Translations under genes and position numbers: made by a program
Assembly (NCBI RefSeq): GCF_036898095.1
Contig: NC_090726.1
Location: 165,179,973-165,243,972, forward strand
DNA: 64,000 nt
Direction of reading: 5' to 3'
Origin: Palaemon carinicauda
Taxonomy: Eukaryota > Arthropoda > Malacostraca > Decapoda > Palaemonidae
Shown: in pieces, positions 27,041 to 41,846 of the stretch
How positions within the stretch are numbered: position 1 is the first letter of the stretch
Layout of the letters: every line of letters starts with the position of its first letter
The notes under the pieces: model-generated
The model's input: only the letters and a program-made list of their open reading frames with translations
Told to the model about the DNA's origin: nothing
The model's database searches: none

Positions 27041-30000
27041 GTATTTTTAAAATTATTAGTATTTTCAAAATTATTATTATTTTTTAAATTTTTATTATTT
27101 TTAAAATTATTAAAATGTTCAATATTTTCAATATTATCAATATTTTTAATACTTTTAATATCATTAATATTTTTAATATCATTAATATTTTCAATATTAT
27201 TAATATTTTGAAATCATTAATATTTTTAAAATCATTAATAATTTTAAAATATTCATATTTTAAATTTATTAGTAGTTTTAAAATTATTAATATTTTCAAA
27301 ATTATTAATATTTTCAAAATCCTTAAGATTTTTAAAATTATCAGTATTTTCAAAATTATTAATATTTTCGAAATGATTAATATTTTTAAAATTATTAATA
27401 TTTTTAAAATTATTATTATTTTTAAAATTATTGATATTTTTAAAATTATTATTTTTTTATTATTGATAATTTTAAAATTATTAATATTTTCAAAATTATT
27501 AATATTTTTAAAAGAAGGATTAATATTTTTAAGATTATTAATATTTTGAAAATTATTAATACTTTTAAAATTATTAATATTTTAAAAGCCATTAATATTT
27601 TAAAAGCCATTAATATTCTCAAAATTATTAACATTTTTAAAATCATTCATATTTTTAAAATCATTGATATTTTTAAAATCATTAATAATTTTAAAATTAT
27701 TAATATTTTTAAAATTAATATTTTTAAAATCTTTGATATTTTCAAAATTATTCATATTTTTAAAATCATTAATATTTTTGAAATTATTAATATTTTCAAA
27801 ATTATTGATATTTTTAATTGGATTAATATTTTAAAAACTATTATTATTTTAAAAATTATTAATATTTTAAAAATTATTAATATTTTTAAAATCATTAATA
27901 TTTTAAGTCATTAATATTTTCAAAATCATCTATATTTTTAAAATCATTATTATTTTTAAAATCATTAGTATTTTTTAAATTTATTAATATTTCTAAATTA
28001 TTAATATTTTTAAGATTGATATTTTAAAGATTATTAATATTTTCAAATTTATTAATATTTTTACAATTATTGATATTTTTAAAATTATCCATATTCTTAG
28101 AATTATCCATATTTATAAAACTATTCATATTTTCAAAATTATTCATATTTTTAAAATTATCAATATTTTTAAAATTATTCAGATTTTGTAAATTATTAAT
28201 ATTTTCAAAATTATTCAGATTTTGTAAATTATTAATATTTTCAAAATTATTCATATTTTTAAAATTATATTTATTTTCAAAATTATTAGTATTTTCAAAA
28301 TTATTCCTATATTTAAAATTATCAGTAATTTCAAAATTATTTGTATTCTTAAAATTATTAGTATTTTTAGAATTATTATTATTTTTGAAATCATAAGTAT
28401 TTTTGAAATTATTGGTATTTTTGAAATTATTAGTATTTTTTAAATTATTAGTATTTTAAAAATTATAAATATTTTTAAAATTATTAGTATCTTTAAAATT
28501 ATTGGTATTTTTCAAATTATCAGTATTTTTTAAAATTATTAATATTTTTTAAAATTATTAATATTTCTTAAATTATCAACATTTTTTTAATTATCAATAT
28601 TTTTTTAAATTATTAACATTTTTTAATTATTAATATTTTTAAAATTATTGATATTTTTAAAATTATCAATATTTTGAAAATTATCAAGTTTTAAAACTAT
28701 CAATATTTTTGAAATCATTAATAATTTTAAAATTATTAATAATAGTATTTTTAAAATTATTAGTATTTTTAAAATTATTAGTATTTTCAAAATTATTATT
28801 ATTTTTTAAATTTTTATTATTTTTAAAATTATTAATATGTTCAATATTTTCAATATTATCAATATTTTTAATACTTTTAATATCATTAATATTTTTAATA
28901 TCATTAATATTTTCAATATTATTAATATTTTGAAATCATTAATATTTTTAAAATCATTAATAATTTTAAAATATTCATATTTTAAATTTATTAATAATTT
29001 TAAAATTATTAATATTTTCAAAATTATTAATATTTTCAAAATCCTTAAGATTTTTAAAATTATCAGTATTTTCAAAATTATTAATATTTTCGAAAGGATT
29101 AATATTTTTAAAATTATTAATATTTTTAAAATTATTATTATTTTTAAAATTATTGATATTTTTAAAATTATTATTTTTTTATTATTAATAATTTTAAAAT
29201 TATTAATATTTTGAAAATTATTAATATTTTTAAAAGAAGGATTAATATTTTTAAGATTATTAATATTTTGAAAATTATTAATACTTTTAAAATTATTAAT
29301 ATTTTAAAAGCCATTAATATTTTAAAAGCCATTAATATTTTCAAAATTATTAACATTTTTAAAATCATTCATATTTTCAAAATCATTGATATTTTTAAAA
29401 TCATTAATAATTTTAAAATTATTAATATTTTTAAAATTAATATTTTTAAAATCTTTGATATTTTCAAAATTATTCATATTTTTAAAATCATTAATATTTC
29501 TGAAATTATCAATATTTTCAAAATTATTGATATTTTTAATTGGATTAATATTTTAAAAACTATTATTATTTTAAAAATTATTAATATTTTAAAAATTATT
29601 AATATTTTTAAAATCATTAATATTTTAAGTCATTAATATTTTCAAAATCATCTATATTTTTAAAATCATTATTATTTTTAAAATCATTAGTATTTTTTAA
29701 AATTATTAATATTTCTAAATTATTAATATTTTTAAGATTGATATTTTAAAGATTATTAATATTTTCAAATTTATTAATATTTTTACAATTATTGATATTT
29801 TTAAAATTATCCATATTTTTAGAATTATCCATATTTATAAAACTATTCATATTTTCAAAATTATTCATATTTTTAAAATTATCAATATTTTTAAAATTAT
29901 TCAGATTTTGTAAATTATTAATATTTTCAAAATTATTCAGATTTTGTAAATTATTAATATTTTCAAAATTATTCATATTTTTAAAATTATATTTATTTTC

Positions 30001-30484
30001 AAAATTATTAGTATTTTCAAAATTATTCCTATATTTAAAATTATCAGTAATTTCAAAATTATTTGTATTCTTAAAATTATTAGTATTTTTAGAATTATTA
30101 TTATTTTTGAAATCATAAGTATTTTTGAAATTATTGGTATTTTTGAAATTATTAGTATTTTTTAAATTATTAGTATTTTAAAAATTATAAATATTTTTAA
30201 AATTATTAGTATCTTTAAAATTATTGGTATTTTTCAAATTATCAGTATTTTTTAAAATTATTAATATTTTTTTAAAATTATTAATATTTCTTAAATTATC
30301 AATATTTTTTTAATTATCAATATTTTTTTAAATTATTAACATTTTTTTAATTATTAATATTTTTAAAATTATTGATATTTTTAAAATTATCAATATTTTG
30401 AAAATTATCAAGTTTTAAAACTATCAATATTTTTGAAATCATTAATAATTTTAAAATTATTAATAATAGTATTTTTAAAATTAT
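27041..30484. repeat. 1722-bp tandem duplication of satellite
   Basis: Two consecutive copies at an offset of 1722 bp, roughly 27041-28762 and 28763-30484. Long stretches are identical by eye (compare 28070-28396 with 29792-30118), so the event is recent relative to monomer divergence. Copy 1 ends and copy 2 begins at AATAGTATTTTTAAAATTATT-like sequence near 28745, and the same sequence recurs where copy 2 ends near 30468, as expected of unequal exchange between similar monomers. Confidence 0.85.
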
Positions 30485-30773
30485 TGATAATTTTAAAATT
30501 ATTAATATTTTCAAAATTATCAATATCTTTAAAATCATTAATATTTTAAAAATTAATCATATTTCTAAAATTATTGATATTTTTTAAATTATCAGTATTT
30601 TTTAAATTATCAATATTTTTTGAATTATCAATATTTTTTAAATTATTAACATTTTTTTAATAATTAATATTTTCAAAATTATTGATATTTTTAGAATTAT
30701 TAATATCTTTAAAATTATTGATAATTTTAAAATTATAAATTATTTTAAATTCATTGATAATTTTAAAATTATT

Positions 30774-30874
30774 AACTCTTTTACCCCCAAAGGACGTACT
30801 GGTACGTTTCACGAAAAGCCATCCATTTGCTCCCATGAACATACCGGTACGTCCTTGCAAAAAAATGCTATAAA
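30774..30874 (+). repeat. GC-richer island, copy B3
   Basis: Type B (CCATTTGCTCCC spacer). The start reads AACTCTT instead of AACCCTT and the spacer end is CATGAACAT. Both arms of the inverted repeat are kept. It lies 11262 bp after B2, an interval that includes the 1722-bp duplication. Confidence 0.85.
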
Positions 30875-33511
30875 TTTTTTTTTCAAATTTTTCAAATTAT
30901 TAGTATTTTTTAAATTATTAATGATTTTAAGATTATTAATATTTTCAAAATTATAAATTTTTAAAAATCATTAATATTTTTGAAATTATTAATATTTTTA
31001 AAATTATTAATATTTTTTTAATTAAAAATATTTTTAAAATTATTGATATTCTTAAAAATCATTAATATTTTCAAAATCATTATTTTTGAAATTATTAATA
31101 TTTCAAAGATAAAAAATATTTTCAAAATCTTTAATATTTTTTAAATTATTAATATTTTTTAAATTATCAGTATTTTTAAAATTATTATTTCTTAAAATTA
31201 ATGATATTTATAAAATTATATATATTTTTCAAATTATTAATATTTTTAAAATTGTTAATATTTTTTAAATTATCAATATTTTTAAAATTATTTAATTTTT
31301 TAAAATTTTTGATATTTTCAAAATTATTAATATTTTTTAAATTAATAATATTTTTTAAAATATTAATATTTTTTTAGATTAATTTTTTAAATTAATATTT
31401 TTTAAATTATTAATATTTCTAAAATTTTTGATATATTTTAAATTATTAATAATTTCAAAATCATTAATATTTTTGAAAATATTAATATTTTTTAAATAAG
31501 TAATATTTTTAAATTACATATAAAAATTAATAAAATTTTTGAAATTATTGATATTTTTTGAATTATTATTATTTTTTAAATTATTGATATTTTTAATATT
31601 AATAATTTTAAAATTATTAATATTTTTTGAATTATTTATATTTTTAATATTATTAATATTTTTAATATTATAATACTTTAAATATGATTGATAATTTCAA
31701 TATTATTAATATTTTTAGTATTATTATTTTTAATATTATTAATATTTTTAATATTTTTAATATTATCATTTTTAATATTATTAATATTTTCAATATCATT
31801 GATATCTTAAAATATTTATATTTTTAAAATAATTAGTATTTTTTAAAATCATTAGTATTTTTAAAATTATTAGTATTTTAAAAATTATCAATATTTTTAA
31901 AATTACTGATATTTTTAAATTATTAGTATTTTTCAAATTATCAGTATTTTTTGAATTAATATTTTTTAAATTATCCATTTTTTTTAAATTATTAATATTT
32001 TCAAAATTATTGATATTTTTAAATTATTAGTATTTTTCAAATTATCAGTATTTTTTGAATTAATATTTTTTAAATTATCCATATTTTTTAAATTATTAAT
32101 ATTTCTAAAATTATTAATATTTTCAAAATTATTGATATTTTAAAAGCCATTGATATTTTTAAAATTATTAATATTTTTCAAATCATTAATATTTTTAAAA
32201 TCATTAATATTTTTAAAATTATTAATAGTTTTAAAATTATTAATATTTTTAAAATTATTAATATTTTGAAAATTTTTGATATTTTTGAAAGGATTAATAT
32301 TTTTAAAATTATTAATATTTTTGAATTTATTATTTTCAAAATTATTAATAGTTTTAAAATAATTAATATTTCAAGTCATTAATATTTTTAAAATCATCAA
32401 TATTTCTAATATCATTAATATTTTTAAAATCATTAGTATTTTTAAAATTATTAATATTTCAAAAATTTTTAATATTTTTAATATTAATATTTTAAAGATT
32501 ATTAATATTTTCAAAATTATCGATATTTTTACAATTATTGATATTTTTAAAATTATCCATATTTTTGGAATTATTCATATTTCTAAAATTATTCACAATT
32601 TCAAAATTATTCATATTTTTAAAATTATCAATATTTTTAAAATTATTCAGATTTTGTAAATTATTTGTATCTAAAATTATTCGAATTTTTAAAACTATTC
32701 ATATTTTTTAATTTATATTTATTTTTAAAATTATTAGTATTTTTAAAATTATTTGTGTTTTTAAAATTATTAGTAATTTCAAAATTATTCGTATTCTTAA
32801 AATTATTAGTATTATCAGAATTATTAATATTTTTAAAATCATTAGTATTTTTGAAATTATTGGTATTTTTGAAATTATTTGTATTTTTTAAATTATTAGT
32901 ATTTTAGGAATAATAAATATTTTGAAAATTATTAGTATTTTTAAAATTATAAGTATTATTAAAATTATCAGTATTTTTTAAATTATTAATATTTTTTAAA
33001 ATTATACTTTTTTTTAATTATCAATATCTTTTAAATTATCAATATTTTTTTAAAAAATATTAAAATTTTTTAAATTATTAATTTTTTTTAAAATTATTGA
33101 TATTTTCAAAATTATTAATATTTTTAAAATTATTAATAATTTTAAAATTATCAATACATTCTAAAATCATTAATAATTTTTAAATTATTAATATTTTTGA
33201 AATTATTACTATTTTTAAAATTATTAATCATTTTAAAATTATTAATATTTTCAAAATTATCAATATTTTTAAAATCATTAATATTTTTAAAATTATCCAT
33301 ATTTTTAAAATTATTAATATTTTCTAAATTATCAATATTTTTTAAATTATCAATATTTTTTGAATTATCGATATTTTTTTAAATTAACATTTCTCAAATT
33401 ATTAATATTTTAAAAATTATTGATATTTTTAGAATTATTAATATTTTTAAAATTATTGATATTTTCAAAATTATAAATATTTTCAAAATCATTAATAATT
33501 TTAAAATTATT

Positions 33512-33610
33512 AACCCTTTTACTCTCAAAGGACGTACTGGTACGTTTCACAAAAGCCATCCCATTACCCCCATTTACATACCGGTACGTCCTTGCACAAA
33601 ATGCTATAAA
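33512..33610 (+). repeat. GC-richer island, copy C3
   Basis: Type C by CCCATTACCCCC and GCACAAAATGC. It starts TTTTACTCTC and has CATTTACATACC before the right arm. It lies 11339 bp after C2 and 2738 bp after B3. Confidence 0.85.
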
Positions 33611-35507
33611 TTTTTTTTTCAAATTTTTAAAATTAGTATTTTTAAAATTGTTAATAATTTTAAAATTATTAATATTTTCAAAATATAATTTTTTTAAATC
33701 AATAATATTTTTGAAATTATCAATATTTTTAAAATTATTAATATTTTTTAAATTATCAATATTTTTAAAAATCATGAATAATTTCAAAATCATTATTATT
33801 TTCAAAATTATTAATATTTCTAAAATTACAAATATTTTCAAAATCATTAATATTTTTAAATTTTCAATATTTTAAAAATAATTAATATTTTTAAAATTAT
33901 AAATATTTTCAAAATTATCAATATTTTTAAAATCATTAATATTTTCAAAATTATCAGTATTTTTAAAATGATTATTATTTTCAAAATTAAAAATATTTAT
34001 AAAATTATTTATATTTTTTAAATTTTTAATATTTTTAAAATTATTAATTTCTCAAAAATATTAATATTTTTAAAATTGTTAATATTTTTAAAATCATTAA
34101 TAATTTTAAAATTATTAATATTTTTGAAATTAATATTTTTAAAATCATCGATATTTTCAAAATTATTCATATTTTTAAAATCATTAATATTTTTGAAATT
34201 ATTAATGTTTTCAAAGTTATTGATATTTTTAAATGGATTAATATTTTAAAAATTATTATTATTCCTAAAATTATTAATATTTTAAAAATTATTAATATTT
34301 TTAAAATCATTAATCTTTTAAGTCATTAATATATTCAAAATCATATATATATTTTTAAAATCATTAATATTTTCAAAATCATCAGTATTTTTTTAAATTA
34401 TTATTATTTTAAAAATTATTATTATTTTTAAGATTGATATTTCAAAGATTATTAATATTTTCAAAATTATTAATATTTTTACAATTATTGGTATTTTTAA
34501 AATTATCCATATTTTTAGAATTATCCATATTTATAAAATTATTCATATTTTCAAATTTATTCATATTTTTAAAATTATCATTATTTTTAAAATTATTCAG
34601 ATTTTGTAAATTATTAATATTTTCAAAATTATTCAGATTTTGTTAATTATTTGTATCTAAAATTATTCGTATTTTTAAAATTATTGATATTTTTAAAAAT
34701 AATATTTATTTTCAAAATTATTAGTATTTTCAAAATTATTCGTATTTTTAAAATTCTCAGTAATTTCAAAATTATTTTTATTCTTAAAATTATTAGCATT
34801 TTTAGAATTATTAATATTTTTGAAATCATTAGTATTTTTAAAATTATTGGTATTTTTTATTTTATTAGTATTTTTTAAATTAATAGTATTTTAAAAATTA
34901 TAAATATTTTTAAAATTATTAGTATCTTCAAAATTATTAGTATTTTTCAAATTATCAGTATTTTTTAAAATTATTAATATTTTTTTAAAATTATTAATAT
35001 TTTTTAAATTATCAATATTTTTTTAATTATCAATATTTTTTCAAATTATTAAAATTTTTTTAATTATTAATATTTTTAAAATTATTGATATTTTTAAAAT
35101 TATTAATATTTTGATAATTATTAATAGTTTTAAAATTATCAATATTTTTATAATCATTAATAATTTTAAAATTATTAATATTAGTATTTTTAAAATTATT
35201 GATAATTTTAAAATTATTGATAATTTTAAAATTATTAATATTTTCAAAATTATCAATATTTTTAAAATCATTATTATTTTTAAAATTATGCATATTTTTA
35301 AAATTATTAATAATTTTTAAATTATCAATATTTTTTAAATTATCAATATTTTTTGAATTATCAATATTTTTCTAAATTATTAATATTTTTTTAATAATTA
35401 ATATTTTAAAAATTATTGATATTTTTTTAATTATTAATATTTTTAAAAGTATTGATTTTATTAAAATTATATATTATTTTAAATTCATTGATAATTTTAA
35501 AATTATT

Positions 35508-35607
35508 AACCCTTTTACCCCCAAAGGACGTACTGGTACGTTTCACGAAAAGCCATCCCTTTTCCCCCATGGACATACCGGTTTGTCCTTGCAAAAAAAT
35601 GCTATAA
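35508..35607 (+). repeat. GC-richer island, copy A3
   Basis: Type A by its GGTTTGTCC right arm; the spacer reads CCCTTTTCCCCC. It lies 11345 bp after A2 and closes the second clean B-C-A series. Confidence 0.85.
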
Positions 35608-35688
35608 TTTTTTTTTTCAAATTTTTCAAATTATTAGTATTTTCAAAATTATTAATGATTTCAAGATTATTAATATTTTCAAAATTAA

Positions 35689-37617
35689 AAATTTTTAAAT
35701 ATCATTAATATTTTTGAAATTATTAATATTTTTAAAATTATTAATATTTTTTGAATTAAAAATATTTATTAAATTATTGATATTTTTAAAAATCATTAAT
35801 ATTTTTAAAATCATTATTTTTGAAATTATTAATATTTCTAAAATAAAAAATATTTTCAAAATCATTAGTATTTTTTAAATTATTAATATTTTTAAAATTA
35901 TCAGTATTTTTAAAATTATTATTTCTTAAAATTATTAATATTTTTAAAATTATATATATTTTTTAAATTATTAATATTTTCAAAATTGTTAATATTTTTT
36001 AAATTATCAATATTTTTAAAATTATTTAAATTTTTTAAATTATTGATATTTTCAAAATTATTAATATTTTCTAAATTATTAATATTTTTTAAAATATTAT
36101 TTTTTTAAAATATTAATTTTTTAAATTAATATTTTTTAAATTATGAATATTTCTAAAATTTTTGATATATTTTAAATTATTAATAATTTCAAAATCATTA
36201 ATATTTTTGAAAATATTAATATTTTGAAATAGGTAATATTTTTTAAATCACATATATTTTTAAAATTAATTAAATTTTTGAAATTTTAGATATTTTTCTA
36301 ATTATTATTATTTTTTAAATTATTGATATTTTTAAAATTATTTATATTTTTTAAATTATTATATTTTTAATATTAATAATTTTAAAATTATTAATATTTT
36401 TTAAATTATTTATATTTTTAATATTATTAATATTTTTAATATTATTATACTTTAAATATTATTGATATTTTTAATATTAATATTTTCAATATCAATATTT
36501 TCAATATTATTAATATTTTCAATATCATTAATATTTTTAAAATTATTATTAATTTTAAATTCATTAATATTTTTAAAATCATTAATAATTTTAAAATATT
36601 TATATTTTAATTTTATTAATAATTTTAAAATTATTAATATTTTCAAAATTATAAATTTTTAAAAATCATTAATATTTTTGTAATTATCAATATTTTTAAA
36701 ATTATTAATATTTTTTTAATTAAAAATATTTTTCAAATTATTGATATTTTTAAAAATCATTAATATTTTTAAAATCATTATTTTTGAAATTATTAATATT
36801 TCTAAAATAAAAAAAATTTTCAAAATGATTAATATTTTTTAAATTATTAATATTTTTTAAATTATCAGTATTTTTAAAATTATTATTTCTTAAAATTATT
36901 AATATTTATAAAATCATATATATTTTTTAAATTATTAATATTTTTAAAATTGTTAATATTTTTTAATTATCAATAATTTTAAAATTATTTAAATTTTTAA
37001 AATTATTGATATTTTCAAAATTATTCATATTTTCTAAATTATTAATATTTTTTAAAATATTATTATTTTTTTAAATTATTAATTTTTCAAATTAATATTT
37101 TTTAAATTATTAATATTTCTAAAATTTTTGATATATTTTAAATTATTAATAATTTCAAAATCATTAATATTTTTGAAAATATTGATATTTTCAAATACGT
37201 AATATTTTTTAAATTACATATATTTTTAAAATTATTAAAATTTTTGAAATTATAGATATTTGTTTAATTATTATTATTTTTTAAATAATTGATATTTTTT
37301 AAATTATTTATATTTTTTAAATTATTATGTTTTTAATATTAATAATTTTAAAATTATTAATATTTTTTAAATTATTTATATTTTCAATATAATCAATATT
37401 TTTAATATTATTATACTTTAAATATTATTGATATTTTTAATATTATTAATATTTTTAATATCAATATTTTCAATATTATTATTTTTAATATCATTAATAT
37501 TTTTAAAATTATTATTAATTTTAAATTCATTAATATTTTTAAAATCATTAATAATTTCAAAATATTTATATTTTAAATTTATTAATAATTTTAAAATCAT
37601 TAATATTTTCAAAATTA
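35689..37617. repeat. ~965-bp tandem duplication downstream of island A3
   Basis: The stretch after A3 (landmarks AAATTTTTAAA at 35689 and TAATTATTATTATTTTTTAA at 36299) repeats at 36653 and 37265, offsets 964 and 966 bp. The matching block after A1 and A2 is single. The paralogous part of array III shows the same arrangement with an offset of 973 bp, so the duplication predates the ~14.5-kb duplication. Confidence 0.75.
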
Positions 37618-40600
37618 TTAATTATTTTCAAAATCCTTAAGATTTTTAAAATTATCAGTATTTTCAAAATTATTAATATTTTGAAAGCCATTAATATTTT
37701 TGAAATTATTAATATTTTTAAATTCATCAATATTTTTTAAATCATCAATATTTTTAAAATTATTAATATTTTTAAAATTATTAATATTTTAAGTTCTTAA
37801 TATTTTTTAAATCATCAATATTTTTAAAGTCATTAATATTCTTAAAATCATTAGTATTTTTAAAATTATTAATATTTTTTAAAATTAATAATATTTTTAA
37901 AATTAATATTTTAAAGATTATTAATATTTTCAAAATTATTAATATTTTTACAATTATTGATATTTTTAAAATTATCCATATTTTTGAATTATTCATATTT
38001 TTAGAATTATTGTTATTTTTAAAATTATTCATATTTTTTAAATTATTATTTTTAAAATTATTAATATTTATAAAATTATTCAGATTTTGAAAATTATTCG
38101 TATCTAAAATTATTCGTATATTTAAAACTATTCATATTTCTAAAATTATATTTATTTTTAAAATTATTAGTATTTTTTCAAAATTATCCATATTTTGAAA
38201 ATTATTCGTATCTAAAATTATTCGTATTTTTAAGATTATTCATATTTTTGAAATTATATATATTTTTAAAATTATTAGTATTTTTTAAATAATAAGTATT
38301 TTTAAAATTATTAGTATTTTTAGAATTATTAATATTATCAAAATCATTAGTATTTTTAAAATTACTGGTATTTCAGAAATTATTAATATTTTTTAAATTA
38401 TCAGTATTTTTAAAATTATTAATATTGTTAAAATTATTATTTTTAGAATTATTAGTATTTTTCAAATTATCAGTATTCTTCAAATTATTAATATTTTTTA
38501 AATTATTAATATATTTTGAATTATCAATATTTTTTAAATTATCAATATTTTTCAAATTACCAATATTTTTTTAAAATTATTAACGTTTTTTAAATTATTA
38601 ATATTTTTAAAATTATTGATATTTTTAAAATTATTAATATTTTTAAAATTATTAATAATTTCAAAATCATCAATATTTTTAAAATTACTGATATTTTTGA
38701 AATTACAAATATTTTTATAATCATTAATATTTTTAAAATTATTAATATTTTTAAAATTATTAATAATTTTAAAATTACAAATATTTTTAAAATCATTAAT
38801 ATTTTTTAAATTATTAATATTTTTAAAATTATTAATATTTTCAAAATTATAAATATTTTCAAAATTATTAATATTTTTAAAATGACTAATATTTTTAAAA
38901 TTAGCAGTATTTTTAAAATCATTATTTTTGAAATTATTAATATTTTTAAAATTATTGAGATTTTTAAAATTATTAATATTTTTAAAATTATTAATATTTT
39001 TAAAAATATTAATATTTTTTAAGTTGTCAATATTTTTTAAATTATCAATTATTGAAATTTATTGATATTTTTTAAATTATTGATATTTTTTAAATTATTA
39101 ATATTTTTTAAATTATTAATATTTTCTAAATTATTAATATTTTTTTTCATTAATAATATTTTTAATATTAATATTTTTAAAATCATTGATATTTTTTAAA
39201 TTATTAATATTTTTAATATTTTTAATATCTTTAATATCATTATACTTTTGATATTCGTGATATTTTTAACATTATTATTTGTAATATTATCAATATTTTT
39301 ATTATTATTAATATTATCAATATTTCTAATATTTTTAATATTTTTAATTTTATTATTTTTGAAATTATTTTTATTTTTTAAAATAATTAGTATTTTTAAA
39401 ATTATTAGCATTTTTAAAATTATTAATATTTTTAAAATTATCAATATTTTCGAAATTACCAGTACTTTTCAAATTATTGGTATTTTTCAAATTATCAGTA
39501 TTTTTCAAAATATTAATATTTTTTAAATCATCAATATTTTATAAATCATCAATATTTTTTGAATTATCAATATTTTTTAAAATATCAATATTTTTGAAAT
39601 TATCAATATTTTTCCAATTATTAATATTTTTTAAATTATTGATATTTTTAAAATTATTTTTATTCATAGTTATTATTTTTAAAATCATTAATATTTTTAA
39701 AATCATTAATAATTTTGAAATTATTCATATTTTTAAATTTATTATTAATATTTTTAAAATTATTAATATTTTCAAAATTATTTTTATATATGAAATCATT
39801 AAGATTATTAATATTTTCAAAATTATTAATATTTTCAAAATTATTAATATTTATAAAAGGATTAATATTTTCAAAATTATTAATATCTATAATATTATCA
39901 ATATTTATAGAATTATTAATATTTTTAAAAATATTAATATTTTTAAAATCATTAATATTTTGTCATTAATATTTTCTAAATTATTAATATTTCTAAAATC
40001 ATTAATATCTTAGAAATCATTAATATTTTTAAAATTATCATTATTTTAAAAATTATTAATATTTTTAAAATTATTAATATTTTTAAAATTAATATTTTTG
40101 AAATTATTAATATTTTCAAAATCATTAATATTCTTGAAATTATTAATATTTTCAAAATTATTAATATTTTTAAAATTATTAATAGTTTAAAAATTATTAA
40201 TATTTTTAAAATTATTGAAATTTTTAAGATTATAAATATTTTAAAAATTATGATTATTTTTAAAATTATTAATATTTTTAAAATTATTAATATTTTAAAA
40301 ATTAATAATATTTTAAAAATTTTGATATTTTTAAGATTATCAATATTTTTAAAATTATCAGTATCTTTAAAATTAATATTATTTTTAAAATTATTAATAC
40401 TTTTTAAATTATTAATATTTTTTAAATGATTAATATTTTAAAAATTATTAATACTTATAAAATTATTAATATTTTCTAAATTATTAATATTTTTAAAATT
40501 ATTATTATTTTTAAAATTATTAATATTTTAAAAATTAATAATATATTTAAAATCATTAATATTTTAAGTCATTAATATTTTCAAAATCATCTATATTTTT

Positions 40601-41745
40601 AAAATCATTAATATTTTTAAAATCATCAGTATTTTTTAAAATCATTAAAATTTTTAAAACTATTAATATTTTTAAGATTGATATTTTAAAGATTATTATT
40701 TTCAAAATTATTAAAATTTTTACAATCATTGGTATTTTTTAAATTATCCATATTTTTAGAATTATCCATATTTATAAAATTATTCTTATTTTCAAAATTA
40801 TTCATATTTTTAAAATCATTAATATTTTTAAAATTATTCAGATTTTGTAAATTATTAATATTTTCAAAATTATTCAGATTTTGTTGATTATTTGTATCTA
40901 AAATTATTCGTATTTTTAAAATTATTCATATTTTTAAAAATAATATTTATTTTCAAAATTATTAGTATTTTCAGAATTATTCGTATTTTTAAAATTATCA
41001 GTAATTTCAAAATTATTTGTATTCTTAAAATTATTAGCATTTTTAGAATTATTAATATTTTTGAAATCATTAGTATTTTTAAAATTATTAGTATTTTTGA
41101 TTTTATTAGTGTTTTTAAAATTATTATTATTTTAAAAATTATAAATATTTTTAAAATTATTAGTATCTTTAATATTATTGGTATTTTTCAAATTATCAGT
41201 ATTTTTAAAAATTATTAATATTTTTTTAAAATTATTAATATTTTTTAAATTATCAATATTTTTTTAATTATCAATATTTTTTCAAATTATTAACATTTTT
41301 TAAATTATTAATATTTTTAAAATTATTATTTTTAAAATTATCAATATTTTGAAAATTATTATTAGTTTTAAAATTATCACTATTTTTAAAATCATTAATA
41401 ATTTTAAAATTATTAATATTAGTATTTTTAAAATTATTGATAAGTTTGAAATTATTGATAATTTTAAAATTATTAATATTTTCAAAATTATCAATATCTT
41501 TAAAATTATTAATATTTTTAAAATTATGCATATTTTTAAAATTATTAATAATTTTTAAATTATCAATATTTTTTAAATTATCAATATTTTTTAAATTATC
41601 AATATTTTTTAAAATTATTAACTTTTTTTCAATAATTAATATTTTCAAAATTATTGATATTTTTAGAATTATTAATATTTTCAAAATTATTGATAATTTT
41701 AAAATTATAAATTATTTTAAATTCATTGATAATTTCAAAATTATT

Positions 41746-41846
41746 AACCCTTTTTCATCCAAAGGACGTACTGGTACGTTTCACGAAAAGCCATCCCTAT
41801 ACCCCCATGGACATACCGGTACGTCCTTGCAAAAAGATGCTATACA
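41746..41846 (+). repeat. GC-richer island, copy D1
   Basis: A fourth type, marked by TTCATCCAAAGG at the start, CCCTATACCCCC in the spacer and GCTATACA at the end. Both inverted arms are intact (GGTACGTCC right arm, unlike type A). It lies in the part of array II that is duplicated as array III. Confidence 0.85.
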
